From Roseivirga sp. BDSF3-8 (GTDB lineage: Bacteria; Bacteroidota; Bacteroidia; Cytophagales; Cyclobacteriaceae), in assembly GCF_041449215.1 (NCBI RefSeq), contig NZ_JBGNFV010000001.1, positions 1,959,001-2,023,000 of the forward strand: 64,000 nucleotides of DNA, read 5' to 3'. How positions within the stretch are numbered: position 1 is the first letter of the stretch; each line of letters begins with the position of its first letter. Both the position numbers and the translations under genes were made by a program. This document shows, one piece after another, positions 17,192 to 25,422 of the stretch. Below the pieces are notes generated by a model. It was not told where the DNA came from. It was given only the letters and a program-made list of their open reading frames with translations, and searched no databases.

Positions 17192-19036
17192 TTACACGTT
17201 TCCGGCGGATTTACCCCGTAATCCGGGGTAGACTGGAAGCAGTGGTATAGTAGTGGCAATAATCAGGCAAAGTACGATCGATGTAACCCAGCCCCACACA
17301 GCAGGCAGGGGCCGGGCGCTTCCGGCTGTAGCAGAAACCACCTCCGGAAGCCAGAACTGGATAGCTGCGTATGCCGGTGGCAGCATAAAGAGGATTGCCA
17401 TCAGGGTTAAATAAATATACCTTTTCTCCGTATCTAATGCCAGCTGGCGGGCACTGGCTCCGGCAAGTTTTTTTATTTTAATAGATAATGCATTACGGTG
17501 CCTCTCATAAGTAGCGAGCCCTATCAGCGCCCAAATACAAATCATGGCCCATGCTATGGACATGCATATGAGGACAGCTACCAAGTCCATAACAGGCCCC
17601 TGCTTTTTTAATAAAGGTAATTGACCCTGTAACGCTATTGCATTATCCCATGTATTGTCATTAACAGTATTACGCTGCGGCAAGTGGGATTTACCTGAAG
17701 CCAGGACGGTGTCTGATGATGAAAAGGCCAGGTCAGTGCTAGCAGGATTGACATCGGCGCGCAGCGCCATATATGCCAGGAACAGCAAGAGCCAGAGAAT
17801 GCCCACCTGGCTACCCGCCCACCATTTGCGTAGTATGTTGTAGCCATGTGTACTTTTTCTTACTCGCGCCATGGCAAATAGGGAAGGGATATTAGCTAAC
17901 TGAACGGATGGTAAAATGACCGTACATAAAAGGGTGATGATGCTTACGCCGAGGATTCCTGTCCATTGATAATAGGACCACTCTCCTCTGAGCGAAATGG
18001 CTTTCCCCGTAAGGCTGTTAAAGAAAGGTAAAAGCTGGTCTGTGATAATTAGTGCGAACACTACCGCCAGTGAGACCAACAGGAAGCTTTCTGCCATAAA
18101 CTGTCCTGCCACCTGAAGGCGGGAGGCTCCCAGCATTTTTCTTAAGCCGGTTTCAGGATAGCGACTATAGTTTTGAACCGTTGACAAGGCTGTATAATTA
18201 CCTGTTACAAGTAAAATAACGACTAATGCCACACCCCAGATCACCAGTGGAGGCAGGCCCTGCCAAATTCCTGATGGGTTTCCGATGATACCGCTATGTT
18301 CGAAAGTTTCTTCATACGGAACCAGGTATACTGAACTTGCCAAGCCCATTTGGTCTATCCATGGTATTGAGGGGTGGCTGATCTGGTCACATATTCCAGT
18401 CCCCTGGCCAGTGGTCTTTTCCATTACCAGAGTTTGATGATTCGGGCCTACGGGCAAGCTACTGTGGAAAGCCCCTAACACGTCAAAAAATACAGTATTG
18501 TTGTAAGGTAAATCCTTTACTACAGCCGCTACAATGAAGGCTTTGTCCTGATACTGAAACTTACGTCCCACATAAGGGCCTTCTCTAAATAGCCGACTGG
18601 CAAATCGATCTGATATAATTACATATCCTTCCTTTTCCCAGGGCGTTTCAAGATGCCCTTCGATAACCTCCAGATTGAAAAATTGAGAAATGGGCCGATC
18701 CGTGGCCATCCATACTCTATCATTTTCATCTTTTACAGGCTGGCTGCCGGTAGCCAATGTCATCATTGCCAGACGTGTGGTATCTACATAAGGCTTCAGA
18801 GAGTGTGAGGTCTCTCCAAAGGAATAGGAGCGCTGATTCAGACTAACCCTGTATACGGCCTGGTAAATATCTCCTTTAGTTGGGAGGTTACGATTATAAA
18901 ATGCCTCATCGAGGACATGCAGCATGAGCACAAGGCTCACTGTCACTCCCACGGTAAGGCCCATCACATTAATCAAAAAATACAGCCGGTGTTGCCTGAG
19001 GTAGCGCCACGCGACGATCAGGTATTGTTTATTCAT
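17192..19036 (-). CDS. FtsX/MacB-like ABC transporter permease, shortened second half
   Basis: A 614-residue membrane protein. It begins with a transmembrane helix (FLINVMGLTVGVTVSLVLML), then a MacB-type periplasmic domain, then three helices of the FtsX core with ETGLRKMLGASRLQV. Members in this phylum usually run to about 780-870 residues, with a second periplasmic domain of about 200 residues. Here the second periplasmic segment is only about 60 residues, although the flanking helices remain. No ATPase gene is adjacent. The substrate is unknown. It may be a diverged or decaying copy, but the reading frame is intact. Confidence 0.75.
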   Translation of the reverse strand: MNKQYLIVAWRYLRQHRLYFLINVMGLTVGVTVSLVLMLHVLDEAFYNRNLPTKGDIYQAVYRVSLNQRSYSFGETSHSLKPYVDTTRLAMMTLATGSQPVKDENDRVWMATDRPISQFFNLEVIEGHLETPWEKEGYVIISDRFASRLFREGPYVGRKFQYQDKAFIVAAVVKDLPYNNTVFFDVLGAFHSSLPVGPNHQTLVMEKTTGQGTGICDQISHPSIPWIDQMGLASSVYLVPYEETFEHSGIIGNPSGIWQGLPPLVIWGVALVVILLVTGNYTALSTVQNYSRYPETGLRKMLGASRLQVAGQFMAESFLLVSLAVVFALIITDQLLPFFNSLTGKAISLRGEWSYYQWTGILGVSIITLLCTVILPSVQLANIPSLFAMARVRKSTHGYNILRKWWAGSQVGILWLLLFLAYMALRADVNPASTDLAFSSSDTVLASGKSHLPQRNTVNDNTWDNAIALQGQLPLLKKQGPVMDLVAVLICMSIAWAMICIWALIGLATYERHRNALSIKIKKLAGASARQLALDTEKRYIYLTLMAILFMLPPAYAAIQFWLPEVVSATAGSARPLPAVWGWVTSIVLCLIIATTIPLLPVYPGLRGKSAGNV

Positions 19037-19244
19037 ATCAATACACCGACAAAAGCTGTACCGTATAGGAATTAGCTCTATACACCCTTTAAAGGCATAT
19101 TCTAATAAATTGATGTGTACGGAAAACGATCAACTGCGGACACTTAATAGTTTTTATCAATGAGGCGTTGTATATAATCGATTTGAATTATAGCCGTATA
19201 GCCCTCACCTTTGGGGCATATAAACGAGAAAATAATATCTGATT

Positions 19245-19799
19245 ATGAGTCAACGCATTCTTTCAATTGGTAATAAATTTCCTGAGTTCGAAAAGACATC
19301 GGTAGTGAGTCTGGAAAACGGAAAGGAGTTTGCCACCCTAAGCCATGAGGACCACCAAAAGAAAGATCAGTGGATGGTAATGTTCTGGTGGCCAAAGGAC
19401 TTTACATTCGTATGTCCTACGGAAATAGCCGAATTCAATAAAAGCTACGAGGAGTTCCGTGACCGCGATGCTATGCTGGTAGGTGCCAGTACAGATTCCG
19501 AATTTGTTCATCTGGCCTGGCGTAAAGACCACGAAGACCTTCGCGGCCTTAAGTTCCCTATGCTTGCGGATACGAATAAAAGTCTGGCTGAAGACCTTGG
19601 CATACTTGAAGCGCACGAAAAAGTAGCTTACCGGGCCACTTTTATCATAGATCCGGAGGGGATAATACGTTGGGTGTCTGCATACGACCTTAATGTAGGG
19701 CGTAATGTAGAAGAAGTACTTCGTGTACTGGATGCGCTGCAAACAGATGAACTATGCCCCTGCAACTGGGAAAAAGGCGAAGAAACAATTGCTGTCTGA
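19245..19799 (+). CDS. peroxiredoxin (AhpC/Prx family)
   Basis: A 184-residue thiol peroxidase. The peroxidatic cysteine is Cys57 in TFVCPTE, and the C-terminal LCPCNW (Cys171 and Cys173) supplies a resolving cysteine typical of two-cysteine peroxiredoxins. It reduces hydrogen peroxide and organic peroxides in the cytoplasm. No AhpF reductase gene is present. The neighbouring AhpD-like gene, 18 bases downstream, is the likely reducing partner or a second peroxidase. The OxyR gene on the opposite strand downstream suggests peroxide control. The 208-base upstream region shows no clear TAnnTTTG box. Confidence 0.93.
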   Translation: MSQRILSIGNKFPEFEKTSVVSLENGKEFATLSHEDHQKKDQWMVMFWWPKDFTFVCPTEIAEFNKSYEEFRDRDAMLVGASTDSEFVHLAWRKDHEDLRGLKFPMLADTNKSLAEDLGILEAHEKVAYRATFIIDPEGIIRWVSAYDLNVGRNVEEVLRVLDALQTDELCPCNWEKGEETIAV

Positions 19800-19817
19800 T
19801 CACATACCGGAATTGTA

Positions 19818-20396
19818 ATGGAAGCAACACTAGAAATAACAGAGGACTATAAGCAGGACCTGGCACTGGAAAACGACCAGCCCTTGCTTGAAATAATGGA
19901 ACTGGCTGGCTCGAAGCAGATCAAAGACCTTCGTGTAAATCTGAGAAATAACCTGGAGACAGGGACCCTCTCCAGAAAGGAAGGACTATTGATTGCCCTA
20001 GCTATTGCTATTAATGAACGACACCCTGCATTAACAAATTCTTTCTCCAGGCTTGCCAGGGAGGAGGGAGCTACTGAGGCAGAGGTAGCCGAAATGCACG
20101 CTTGTGCATCTCTTCTGGCCACCAATAATGTGGTTTATCGTTTTAAGCACTTTATGGATAGCGATACCTATCAAAACCAGCCGGTGAAGATTAAAATGGG
20201 TATAATGATGAAGCCGGTAACCGGTAAAGAATTTTTTGAGCTGGTAAGCACGGCTATATCTGCTGTGAATGGCTGTGAGATGTGTGTTCGCGCTCATGAG
20301 GCCTCTCTGCTAAAGCTCGATTGTACCCCTGAGCGGATATTTGATGCAGTCAGGCTGGCAGGTATTGTCACAGGACTCACAAAGAGCATTAATTAA
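19818..20396 (+). CDS. AhpD-like alkylhydroperoxidase (carboxymuconolactone decarboxylase family)
   Basis: A 192-residue all-helical protein. The active motif is NGCEMCVRAHE, with Cys153, Cys156 and His160 in the CxxC...H arrangement of AhpD. In mycobacteria AhpD reduces AhpC using dihydrolipoamide via an adaptor. Co-location with a peroxiredoxin 18 bases upstream supports the same role here. A strong hairpin terminator follows 22 bases after the stop, so the two genes form a bicistronic unit. Confidence 0.9.
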   Translation: MEATLEITEDYKQDLALENDQPLLEIMELAGSKQIKDLRVNLRNNLETGTLSRKEGLLIALAIAINERHPALTNSFSRLAREEGATEAEVAEMHACASLLATNNVVYRFKHFMDSDTYQNQPVKIKMGIMMKPVTGKEFFELVSTAISAVNGCEMCVRAHEASLLKLDCTPERIFDAVRLAGIVTGLTKSIN

Positions 20397-20418
20397 GCAC
20401 TTCTTTTTGGAATGTATA

Positions 20419-20456
20419 CAAAAGGCTCGCCGGTAGTGGTGAGCCTTTTGTTTATT
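20419..20456 (+). terminator. rho-independent terminator after prx-ahpD
   Basis: A perfect 10-base stem (CAAAAGGCTC at 20419-20428 with its complement at 20441-20450), a 12-base loop and a following TTTATT. It ends the peroxiredoxin and AhpD transcript. Confidence 0.9.
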
Positions 20457-20547
20457 AAACGATCAATAAAGCCAGTAATGTGATCTGAGGCTTTTTCACT
20501 CAGGGTAGATGATTGACTGTAATTTTATAGTTACCGGCCAGGTACCC
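20457..20547. other. intergenic segment between the prx-ahpD terminator and the lanthipeptide-like gene
   Basis: The region between ahpD and oxyR spans 379 bases. It holds the prx-ahpD terminator (20419-20456) and the minus-strand small gene (20548-20691). This 91-base remainder shows no further gene or clear hairpin. Confidence 0.6.
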
Positions 20548-20691
20548 TTAGTCTATCCTCTCGGCAAAGGTTTCATTGCATAAAGGAGAGTCTGAACAAG
20601 GTAGGCTGGCACCAATGATTCTGTTGCTGTTCTCTATCTTGGTTACAAAGCTTTTTACTTTGAGAGAGTCTAGTGCAATTTTCTTTTTCAC
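20548..20691 (-). CDS. putative class I (pinensin-like) lanthipeptide precursor
   Basis: A 47-codon gene starting at GTG 20691; an in-frame ATG at 20715 would add eight residues. The N terminus MKKKIALDSLKVKSFVTKI resembles leader peptides of Bacteroidota class I lanthipeptides, where a lysine-rich start is followed by an LDSLKVxSFVT-type motif. The C-terminal part after about residue 28 has two cysteines (32 and 38) with Ser33, Ser35 and Thr41 nearby (LPCSDSPLCNET), suitable for lanthionine formation. No LanB, LanC, transporter or protease gene is in the window. It lies 84 bases downstream of oxyR on the same strand. The assignment rests on motif recognition only. Confidence 0.6.
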   Translation of the reverse strand: MKKKIALDSLKVKSFVTKIENSNRIIGASLPCSDSPLCNETFAERID

Positions 20692-20775
20692 AATTAATAA
20701 ATTTTGGTAATACATTTAGTTTAAAAGCCTATGAATATAGGGTACTTGCCTTAAAGACGCCATGTATTGGCAGGT

Positions 20776-21714
20776 TTATCTCCACTTTACCGTATTCGTA
20801 TTACCAGTCTTCTGCCTTACAAGGGGGGGTAAATTATCTATTATCTCGTGCCTGAGAGCCTCTACGAGTTTTCTTTTCAGAAAGCTCCTGTGCATTACAA
20901 GGCTCACCTCTCTTACAGGTCTGGGCTCGGCGAATGGCCTCACTTTACTTTTAGACTCTTCGCCCAGTTCCATACTGGCCAGTTCCGGCAGCAGGGTAAA
21001 GCCCCCTTGCCTGTCTACTATTTTTCTCAGGGCTTCCAGTGATCCGCTTTGGTATCGGAAGTTACCATGGCTTCCTACTCCCTGTCTTCCACAAATATTG
21101 AGTACCTGCTCACGAAAGCAATGTCCTTCATTTAGTAACCACACATCCTCCACATCAATCTCATCTGCTTTGAGGGTCTCTTGCCTGTATAGGGGGTGCC
21201 TGGGTGATAGGTAGGCATAAAACTCTTCGTAAAAGACCGGCTGCTCTAATACGCCAGGGTCATTGGATGGTGTAACGATGAGGCCAATATCTATCTGGTC
21301 TTGCTTAAGGCGCATAAGTACCTGCTCAGTAAGCAATTCCTCCACCTGGAGGGTCACTCCCGGATACTTTTCTATAAAACTACCTATGAAAAGTGGAAGC
21401 AGGTAAGGCGCCAGCGTGGGAATTATGCCTAACCTCAACTCGCCTGCCACCTCTTTCTTCTCATCTTCTATAATTTCCCTGATCTTTCTGGACTCATTGA
21501 CTATCTGGCGGGCTTGAAGTATTACCCGCCTGCCAATATCGGTAGGTACCACTGGCTGCCGGCTGCGATCAAATATGGTTACGCCGAGTTCCTGTTCCAG
21601 CTTTTGAATTTGCATGCTCAGCGTTGGCTGGGTCACAAATGAAGCCTCTGCCGCCTTAGCAAAATGGCGATGGGTGTCAACGGCAATTATATATTCGAGC
21701 TGCGTAATGGTCAT
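20776..21714 (-). CDS. oxyR: hydrogen-peroxide-sensing LysR-type regulator OxyR
   Basis: A 312-residue LysR-family activator. The N-terminal winged helix-turn-helix spans about residues 1-60 (HFAKAAEASFVTQPTLSMQI). The regulatory domain carries LNEGHCFREQVLNIC, with cysteines at positions 199 and 208, the same numbering as the redox pair of Escherichia coli OxyR. Peroxide should oxidise this pair to a disulfide and activate transcription. It faces the prx-ahpD operon end to end across 380 bases, so it does not share a divergent promoter with it. The small lanthipeptide-like gene follows downstream. Confidence 0.92.
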   Translation of the reverse strand: MTITQLEYIIAVDTHRHFAKAAEASFVTQPTLSMQIQKLEQELGVTIFDRSRQPVVPTDIGRRVILQARQIVNESRKIREIIEDEKKEVAGELRLGIIPTLAPYLLPLFIGSFIEKYPGVTLQVEELLTEQVLMRLKQDQIDIGLIVTPSNDPGVLEQPVFYEEFYAYLSPRHPLYRQETLKADEIDVEDVWLLNEGHCFREQVLNICGRQGVGSHGNFRYQSGSLEALRKIVDRQGGFTLLPELASMELGEESKSKVRPFAEPRPVREVSLVMHRSFLKRKLVEALRHEIIDNLPPLVRQKTGNTNTVKWR

Positions 21715-21717
21715 GGG

Positions 21718-22476
21718 TCAATGGACGTAACTGCCGGCATTTACATCTATAGTGGCTCCCGTACTGTGGTCAGATAGTCCGGAGAGCAAGAGGGTGACCA
21801 GGGGGGCGAGATCTTTTGGCTCTGTCAGCGTATCAAGCGCGATGTCATCCAGTGCAAAGCCCTCCCCATATTGGTCTATAAAGTCCTGGGCCATATCGGT
21901 CCGTGTAAATCCTGGCGCTACAATGAAGGCCTTCACACCTTTTTTGCCAAAGCCCCTGGCAATGGAACGGGTAAGTGCCACTACTGCTCCTTTACTGGCA
22001 GCATAGGCCATGTAGTCGGGTGTATCTCCTCTGAAGGCGGCACGACTACTAATGTTCACTATGCGACCTCCCCCATGGTTTATGAAATATTCGAGCGCCT
22101 TTTTGCAGATCAATGCGAGTGAGTCTACATTAACCCTATGGGTACGTTGCCAGTCTTCCAGATATTCCTGATCGGCTTTATCAATAGCAGATGACAGGGC
22201 AATACCTGCATTATTGACAACACCTGTGAGTTTACCGAAACGATCAATGGTTTTTTCTACAAGGGAGGCAGCCTGCTGCGGGTCTTCCAGATTACCAGCC
22301 ACTGTCCAGGCAGCAGATCCGAGATCGCTAGCAAGGGCCTTCGCCGGATCGGCACTACGATTATAATGCAATGCAACTGAGGCACCGGAACGCACCAATT
22401 GGGTGGCAATAGCCTTACCTATGCCTCGTGATGCACCGGTAACTAAAATTACCTGGCCTGAAAGGTCAATATGCAT
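21718..22476 (-). CDS. 3-oxoacyl-ACP reductase-like SDR (FabG family)
   Basis: A 252-residue classical SDR. TGASRGIGKAIA is the cofactor loop, VVNNAGIA follows, and the catalytic residues are in VNISSRAAF and MAYAASKGAV (YxxxK). The C-terminal GATIDVNAGSYVH is typical of FabG. It could reduce 3-oxoacyl-ACP or another keto substrate. ATG 22476 (MHIDLSGQ) begins right at the Rossmann strand; a longer frame to 22530 adds an unlikely N-terminal tail. It ends three bases after the start of oxyR and 22 bases after the CPXCG gene, all on the minus strand, so the three could be co-transcribed. Confidence 0.87.
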   Translation of the reverse strand: MHIDLSGQVILVTGASRGIGKAIATQLVRSGASVALHYNRSADPAKALASDLGSAAWTVAGNLEDPQQAASLVEKTIDRFGKLTGVVNNAGIALSSAIDKADQEYLEDWQRTHRVNVDSLALICKKALEYFINHGGGRIVNISSRAAFRGDTPDYMAYAASKGAVVALTRSIARGFGKKGVKAFIVAPGFTRTDMAQDFIDQYGEGFALDDIALDTLTEPKDLAPLVTLLLSGLSDHSTGATIDVNAGSYVH

Positions 22477-22498
22477 ATCATTTTTTGTGGGAAGATAA

Positions 22499-22687
22499 TT
22501 ATACTTCTTCCTCGCAGCAAATAGCATCAAACCAGAGGATGTCTACCCCTTCTATTTCCAGCCGTATACTCACCGGATGGTTGCAGTATTCACAATCTTC
22601 GGTGAAGTTTTGCTTCCTTTGGTCGGGATCAACGGTAGAGGATACCCTAGTCATGCAATTGGGGCAGGTAAAAAAATGCTCTATCAT
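22499..22687 (-). CDS. small CPXCG-motif cysteine-rich protein
   Basis: A 62-residue protein with two zinc-ribbon-like cysteine pairs (FTCPNCMTRV and EDCEYCNHPV) and a terminal CCEEE. It fits the Cys-rich CPXCG family, small conserved proteins of unknown function that may bind zinc. ATG 22687 (MIEHFFTCP) is the family's usual start; an upstream ATG at 22708 would add seven residues. It precedes the FabG-like gene by 22 bases. Confidence 0.75.
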   Translation of the reverse strand: MIEHFFTCPNCMTRVSSTVDPDQRKQNFTEDCEYCNHPVSIRLEIEGVDILWFDAICCEEEV

Positions 22688-22808
22688 AGCGAATGATTTT
22701 AAGTACAACGACCTAAGGCGTACAGGGTTTTAAATTACTTCTATTTTACAAAAAAGACAAAAAAAGGGCACTGTGCCACCAGTATCCACAGATGCATATA
22801 TTATTTGC

Positions 22809-23288
22809 TTAATTTTTGACTACCAGCACGTTAGCGACGATATCGTGGAGCCCCTGCTTTTTTTCTGTAAACGCCGCCATGATATAGCCGATATAGAAGA
22901 TCATGCCTGAAATAAGTTTAGCGAGGTTACGCCCGAGAGCTTTTCCAAACGTCAGCCGGTTCCCCTGCATATCCATTACCTTTATGTCTAAAGCAAGCTT
23001 CCCGATGGTGGCTTGCCGGGGGCTACTTTCCATCAGGGCATAGTACAGCAGCCCAACAACATATAATACCGCATACAGAATAATTCCACTGGCTATTATT
23101 GTCGTTTGAGCTTCGCCTGAATAGCGATCAGGATTTTGAAATACACCTACAAAACCCAGCCCGAACACAGATCCTACTATGCTGTAGGGGATAGATAATA
23201 TAAAACTATCGAGGATAAAAGCCACGAGCCTACGCCCGAAGCCGGCGTAATGGACCTGTTCATTTACTGTAGTGGAAATAACTTCCAT
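22809..23288 (-). CDS. RDD-family membrane protein
   Basis: A 159-residue inner-membrane protein with three hydrophobic segments. The name-giving Arg and Asp residues are seen in GRRLVAFILDSFIL (first helix), and SPRQATIGKLALDIKVMD is the conserved segment after the second helix. RDD proteins are widespread; a few have been linked to ion transport or stress, but no role can be assigned here. It is a single gene with 93 bases to the methyltransferase gene upstream. Confidence 0.85.
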   Translation of the reverse strand: MEVISTTVNEQVHYAGFGRRLVAFILDSFILSIPYSIVGSVFGLGFVGVFQNPDRYSGEAQTTIIASGIILYAVLYVVGLLYYALMESSPRQATIGKLALDIKVMDMQGNRLTFGKALGRNLAKLISGMIFYIGYIMAAFTEKKQGLHDIVANVLVVKN

Positions 23289-23381
23289 AGTGTTTAGGGT
23301 TAGATTAGATGGTATATCTTAAATTAACAAAATAATCTAACAGTCGCTACAGTCTGTAGCCCAATTACCTGCCTGCTCTTA

Positions 23382-23990
23382 TTATTTCGCGAGCATTAGA
23401 ATATTCATACTTCGCATGCCAGACACCACCAGCGATTTACCAGGCTCAGCAAAGTTAAGGGAGTATGTATCAATCAATTCGGAGAGTAGTTTGGGAGTCA
23501 TCAGAAACCGGATACTTCCATCTGGCAGCGAATACTTACCTTCCCCGATGTGCTCAGCCTTATCCATAGCGGTATTATCTGTCATGCGAATGAGTAATCT
23601 ACCCGCAGGCCTCAAAACACGCACCAGTTCGGAAAACATTTTCCGGAAATGCTCTTCGTTTTCTGCAAAATGGAGAACCGCTATACAGAGGACAGCATCG
23701 AAGGCCGCATCCTGATATGGGAGTTGAGTAAGGTCTCCCGAAGTAAACCTGTCCGTAGGATATCCGGGAGCCACGCTATTTATCTGAAAACGAAGCATAC
23801 GCAAAGCGCTTTCGTTCACATCCGTACCGTAGCATTCGTACCCGTTCTTAAGGAAATAAAACAGGTTACGTCCCTCTCCACATCCTGCATCGAGTAATTT
23901 AGTGCCTTGGGGGAAGTAGCCTTTAAGTATAGCATCCAGCAGGTATATGTCAATATTACCCAGTTCATGGTTAAGCTCGGTATAGTTCAT
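23382..23990 (-). CDS. class I SAM-dependent methyltransferase
   Basis: A 202-residue Methyltransf_11/25-type enzyme. KLLDAGCGEGRNLFYF is motif I, YGTDVNES the acidic strand-2 end, and DAVLCIAVLHF the post-motif region; LVRVLRPAGRLLIRM is the typical late strand. The substrate is unknown. It overlaps the upstream patatin-like gene by four bases, which implies translational coupling and perhaps a lipid-related substrate, though that is inference. Confidence 0.85.
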   Translation of the reverse strand: MNYTELNHELGNIDIYLLDAILKGYFPQGTKLLDAGCGEGRNLFYFLKNGYECYGTDVNESALRMLRFQINSVAPGYPTDRFTSGDLTQLPYQDAAFDAVLCIAVLHFAENEEHFRKMFSELVRVLRPAGRLLIRMTDNTAMDKAEHIGEGKYSLPDGSIRFLMTPKLLSELIDTYSLNFAEPGKSLVVSGMRSMNILMLAK

Positions 23991-24919
23991 TGATCCTTCT
24001 TTTCTAAATATGCCTCAATCGCCTTTTCTGCCACACAGCGCCCCTCTTCTATCATTTCTTTTGCGCGATAAAACTCGAAAGTCGTACAAGCCTGGCGGGA
24101 AAAGTTGATGAGCATGTCTGGTTTACTCAACTCCATTTGCAAGGAACTTATTCTGTCCTGCATGAGGTCAATAGAGCGTGTAACCACTTCAAAAAACCCT
24201 AGTTTTTGTATCGGGCTTTTTTGGCCGGGAGAGGGTAACAGCTTCCTCCACTTTTGTAAAAAAGCATTCAACCTCGTGTCTTCCAGTGAAAGCTTATTGT
24301 ACATCATAGCTGTGGCAGAAGGTGAAGGAGGCTCGCTTGCAACCTCATCAATGCTAATACGTTGGTAGGGCATAATTGCGTTTACATTAGCAACCACCAA
24401 CCGGTCACCATAGTGCCTTTTCACATGGGTCATCGGAATAGGATTCAGGATACCACCGTCTACCAGTTCTTTATCATCCCAAAACACGGGTGTGAGCACG
24501 GTGGGTATCGCAATACTTGCTCTAAGAGCCTTGTGCAGACTACCTTTATCAAATACTACCTCCTCTTGCTTTTGCAGGTCTGCGGCCAGAGCCGTAAAGC
24601 TTACCGGCAGGTCTTCAATGGCGCAGTCCGGCAGTATCTTACTGAATTCACGGAACACCCTGTCCCCTCTAATAAACCCCTTAAGGGACACGGTAAAGTC
24701 TATAAGTTTGAACACCTCCATTTTGTCAAGTCCCAGCATCCATTCCTTAAACTCCGGAAATTTACCTGCAGCGTATGCTCCCCCTACAATTGCCCCCATA
24801 GAAGCGCCGGCTACCGAAACTATTTCAAATCCGTGATCCTCCAGCGCCTCTATTACTCCAATATGGGCGAGCCCCCTGGCTCCGCCACTACTCAATACTA
24901 ATGATACCTTTTGACCCAT
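23987..24919 (-). CDS. patatin-like phospholipase (RssA/YchK type)
   Basis: A 310-residue serine hydrolase. The oxyanion-hole motif is LVLSSGGARGLAHIG, the nucleophile elbow is AGASMGAIVGG (GxSxG), and the dyad Asp is in ELVDGGILNPIP. All catalytic elements are present, so lipid acyl hydrolase activity is likely. There is no signal peptide, so it should act in the cytoplasm or at the inner membrane. The last four bases overlap the start of a methyltransferase gene. Confidence 0.9.
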   Translation of the reverse strand: MGQKVSLVLSSGGARGLAHIGVIEALEDHGFEIVSVAGASMGAIVGGAYAAGKFPEFKEWMLGLDKMEVFKLIDFTVSLKGFIRGDRVFREFSKILPDCAIEDLPVSFTALAADLQKQEEVVFDKGSLHKALRASIAIPTVLTPVFWDDKELVDGGILNPIPMTHVKRHYGDRLVVANVNAIMPYQRISIDEVASEPPSPSATAMMYNKLSLEDTRLNAFLQKWRKLLPSPGQKSPIQKLGFFEVVTRSIDLMQDRISSLQMELSKPDMLINFSRQACTTFEFYRAKEMIEEGRCVAEKAIEAYLEKKDQ

Positions 24920-24979
24920 ATGCGAAAAGTAACTGATAAACTAAAGGATTGCAATCTCAGGTATTTTAGAAACCTCTGC

Positions 24980-24987
24980 TATTTTTG
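24980..24987 (+). promoter_or_regulatory. Bacteroidota -7 box upstream of the VOC gene
   Basis: TATTTTTG matches TAnnTTTG and ends 15 bases before ATG 25003. Transcription would begin near 24993, which excludes the TTG at 24985 as a start codon. The upstream TTG element is not at the canonical distance. Confidence 0.4.
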
Positions 24988-25002
24988 CTTAAAACTAACC
25001 AC

Positions 25003-25422
25003 ATGGATATACCCTTTCACCTTGCATTCCCAGTAAAAAACCTGGAAGCCACCGAAGAATTCTATAAAAACCTGATTGGTTGTAAGATCGGACGCCGCAG
25101 CGATAGCTGGATAGATTTTGACTTTTTCGGGCATCAGATTACGGCCCACCTTAAACCTGAAGAACTGAAAAACGCCCTCACAAATGAGGTAGATGGTGAT
25201 AGTGTGCCGGTCAGGCATTTTGGTGCTGTGCTGCCATGGGAGGACTGGCATAAGCTTGCGGATAAAATGAAAGAGGTGGGTACTGATTTTGTCATAAAGC
25301 CTCATACCCGATTTGAAGGTCAACCTGGCGAGCAGGCTACTATGTTCTTTATGGATCCCTCCGGAAATGCCCTGGAGTTTAAGTCCTTTAAAGACCCATC
25401 TAAGCTTTTCGCCACATCATGA
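25003..25422 (+). CDS. VOC-family (glyoxalase/dioxygenase fold) protein
   Basis: A 139-residue protein with paired beta-alpha-beta-beta-beta modules: [20 protein letters not shown] at the start and [18 protein letters not shown] near the end. Metal-ligand candidates are His6, a central His and the final Glu (LEFKSF). The family includes glyoxalase I, fosfomycin resistance proteins and ring-cleaving dioxygenases; the reaction here is not defined. Its stop overlaps the start of the next gene (ATGA), so it is translated together with the PLP-dependent lyase. Confidence 0.83.
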   Translation: MDIPFHLAFPVKNLEATEEFYKNLIGCKIGRRSDSWIDFDFFGHQITAHLKPEELKNALTNEVDGDSVPVRHFGAVLPWEDWHKLADKMKEVGTDFVIKPHTRFEGQPGEQATMFFMDPSGNALEFKSFKDPSKLFATS

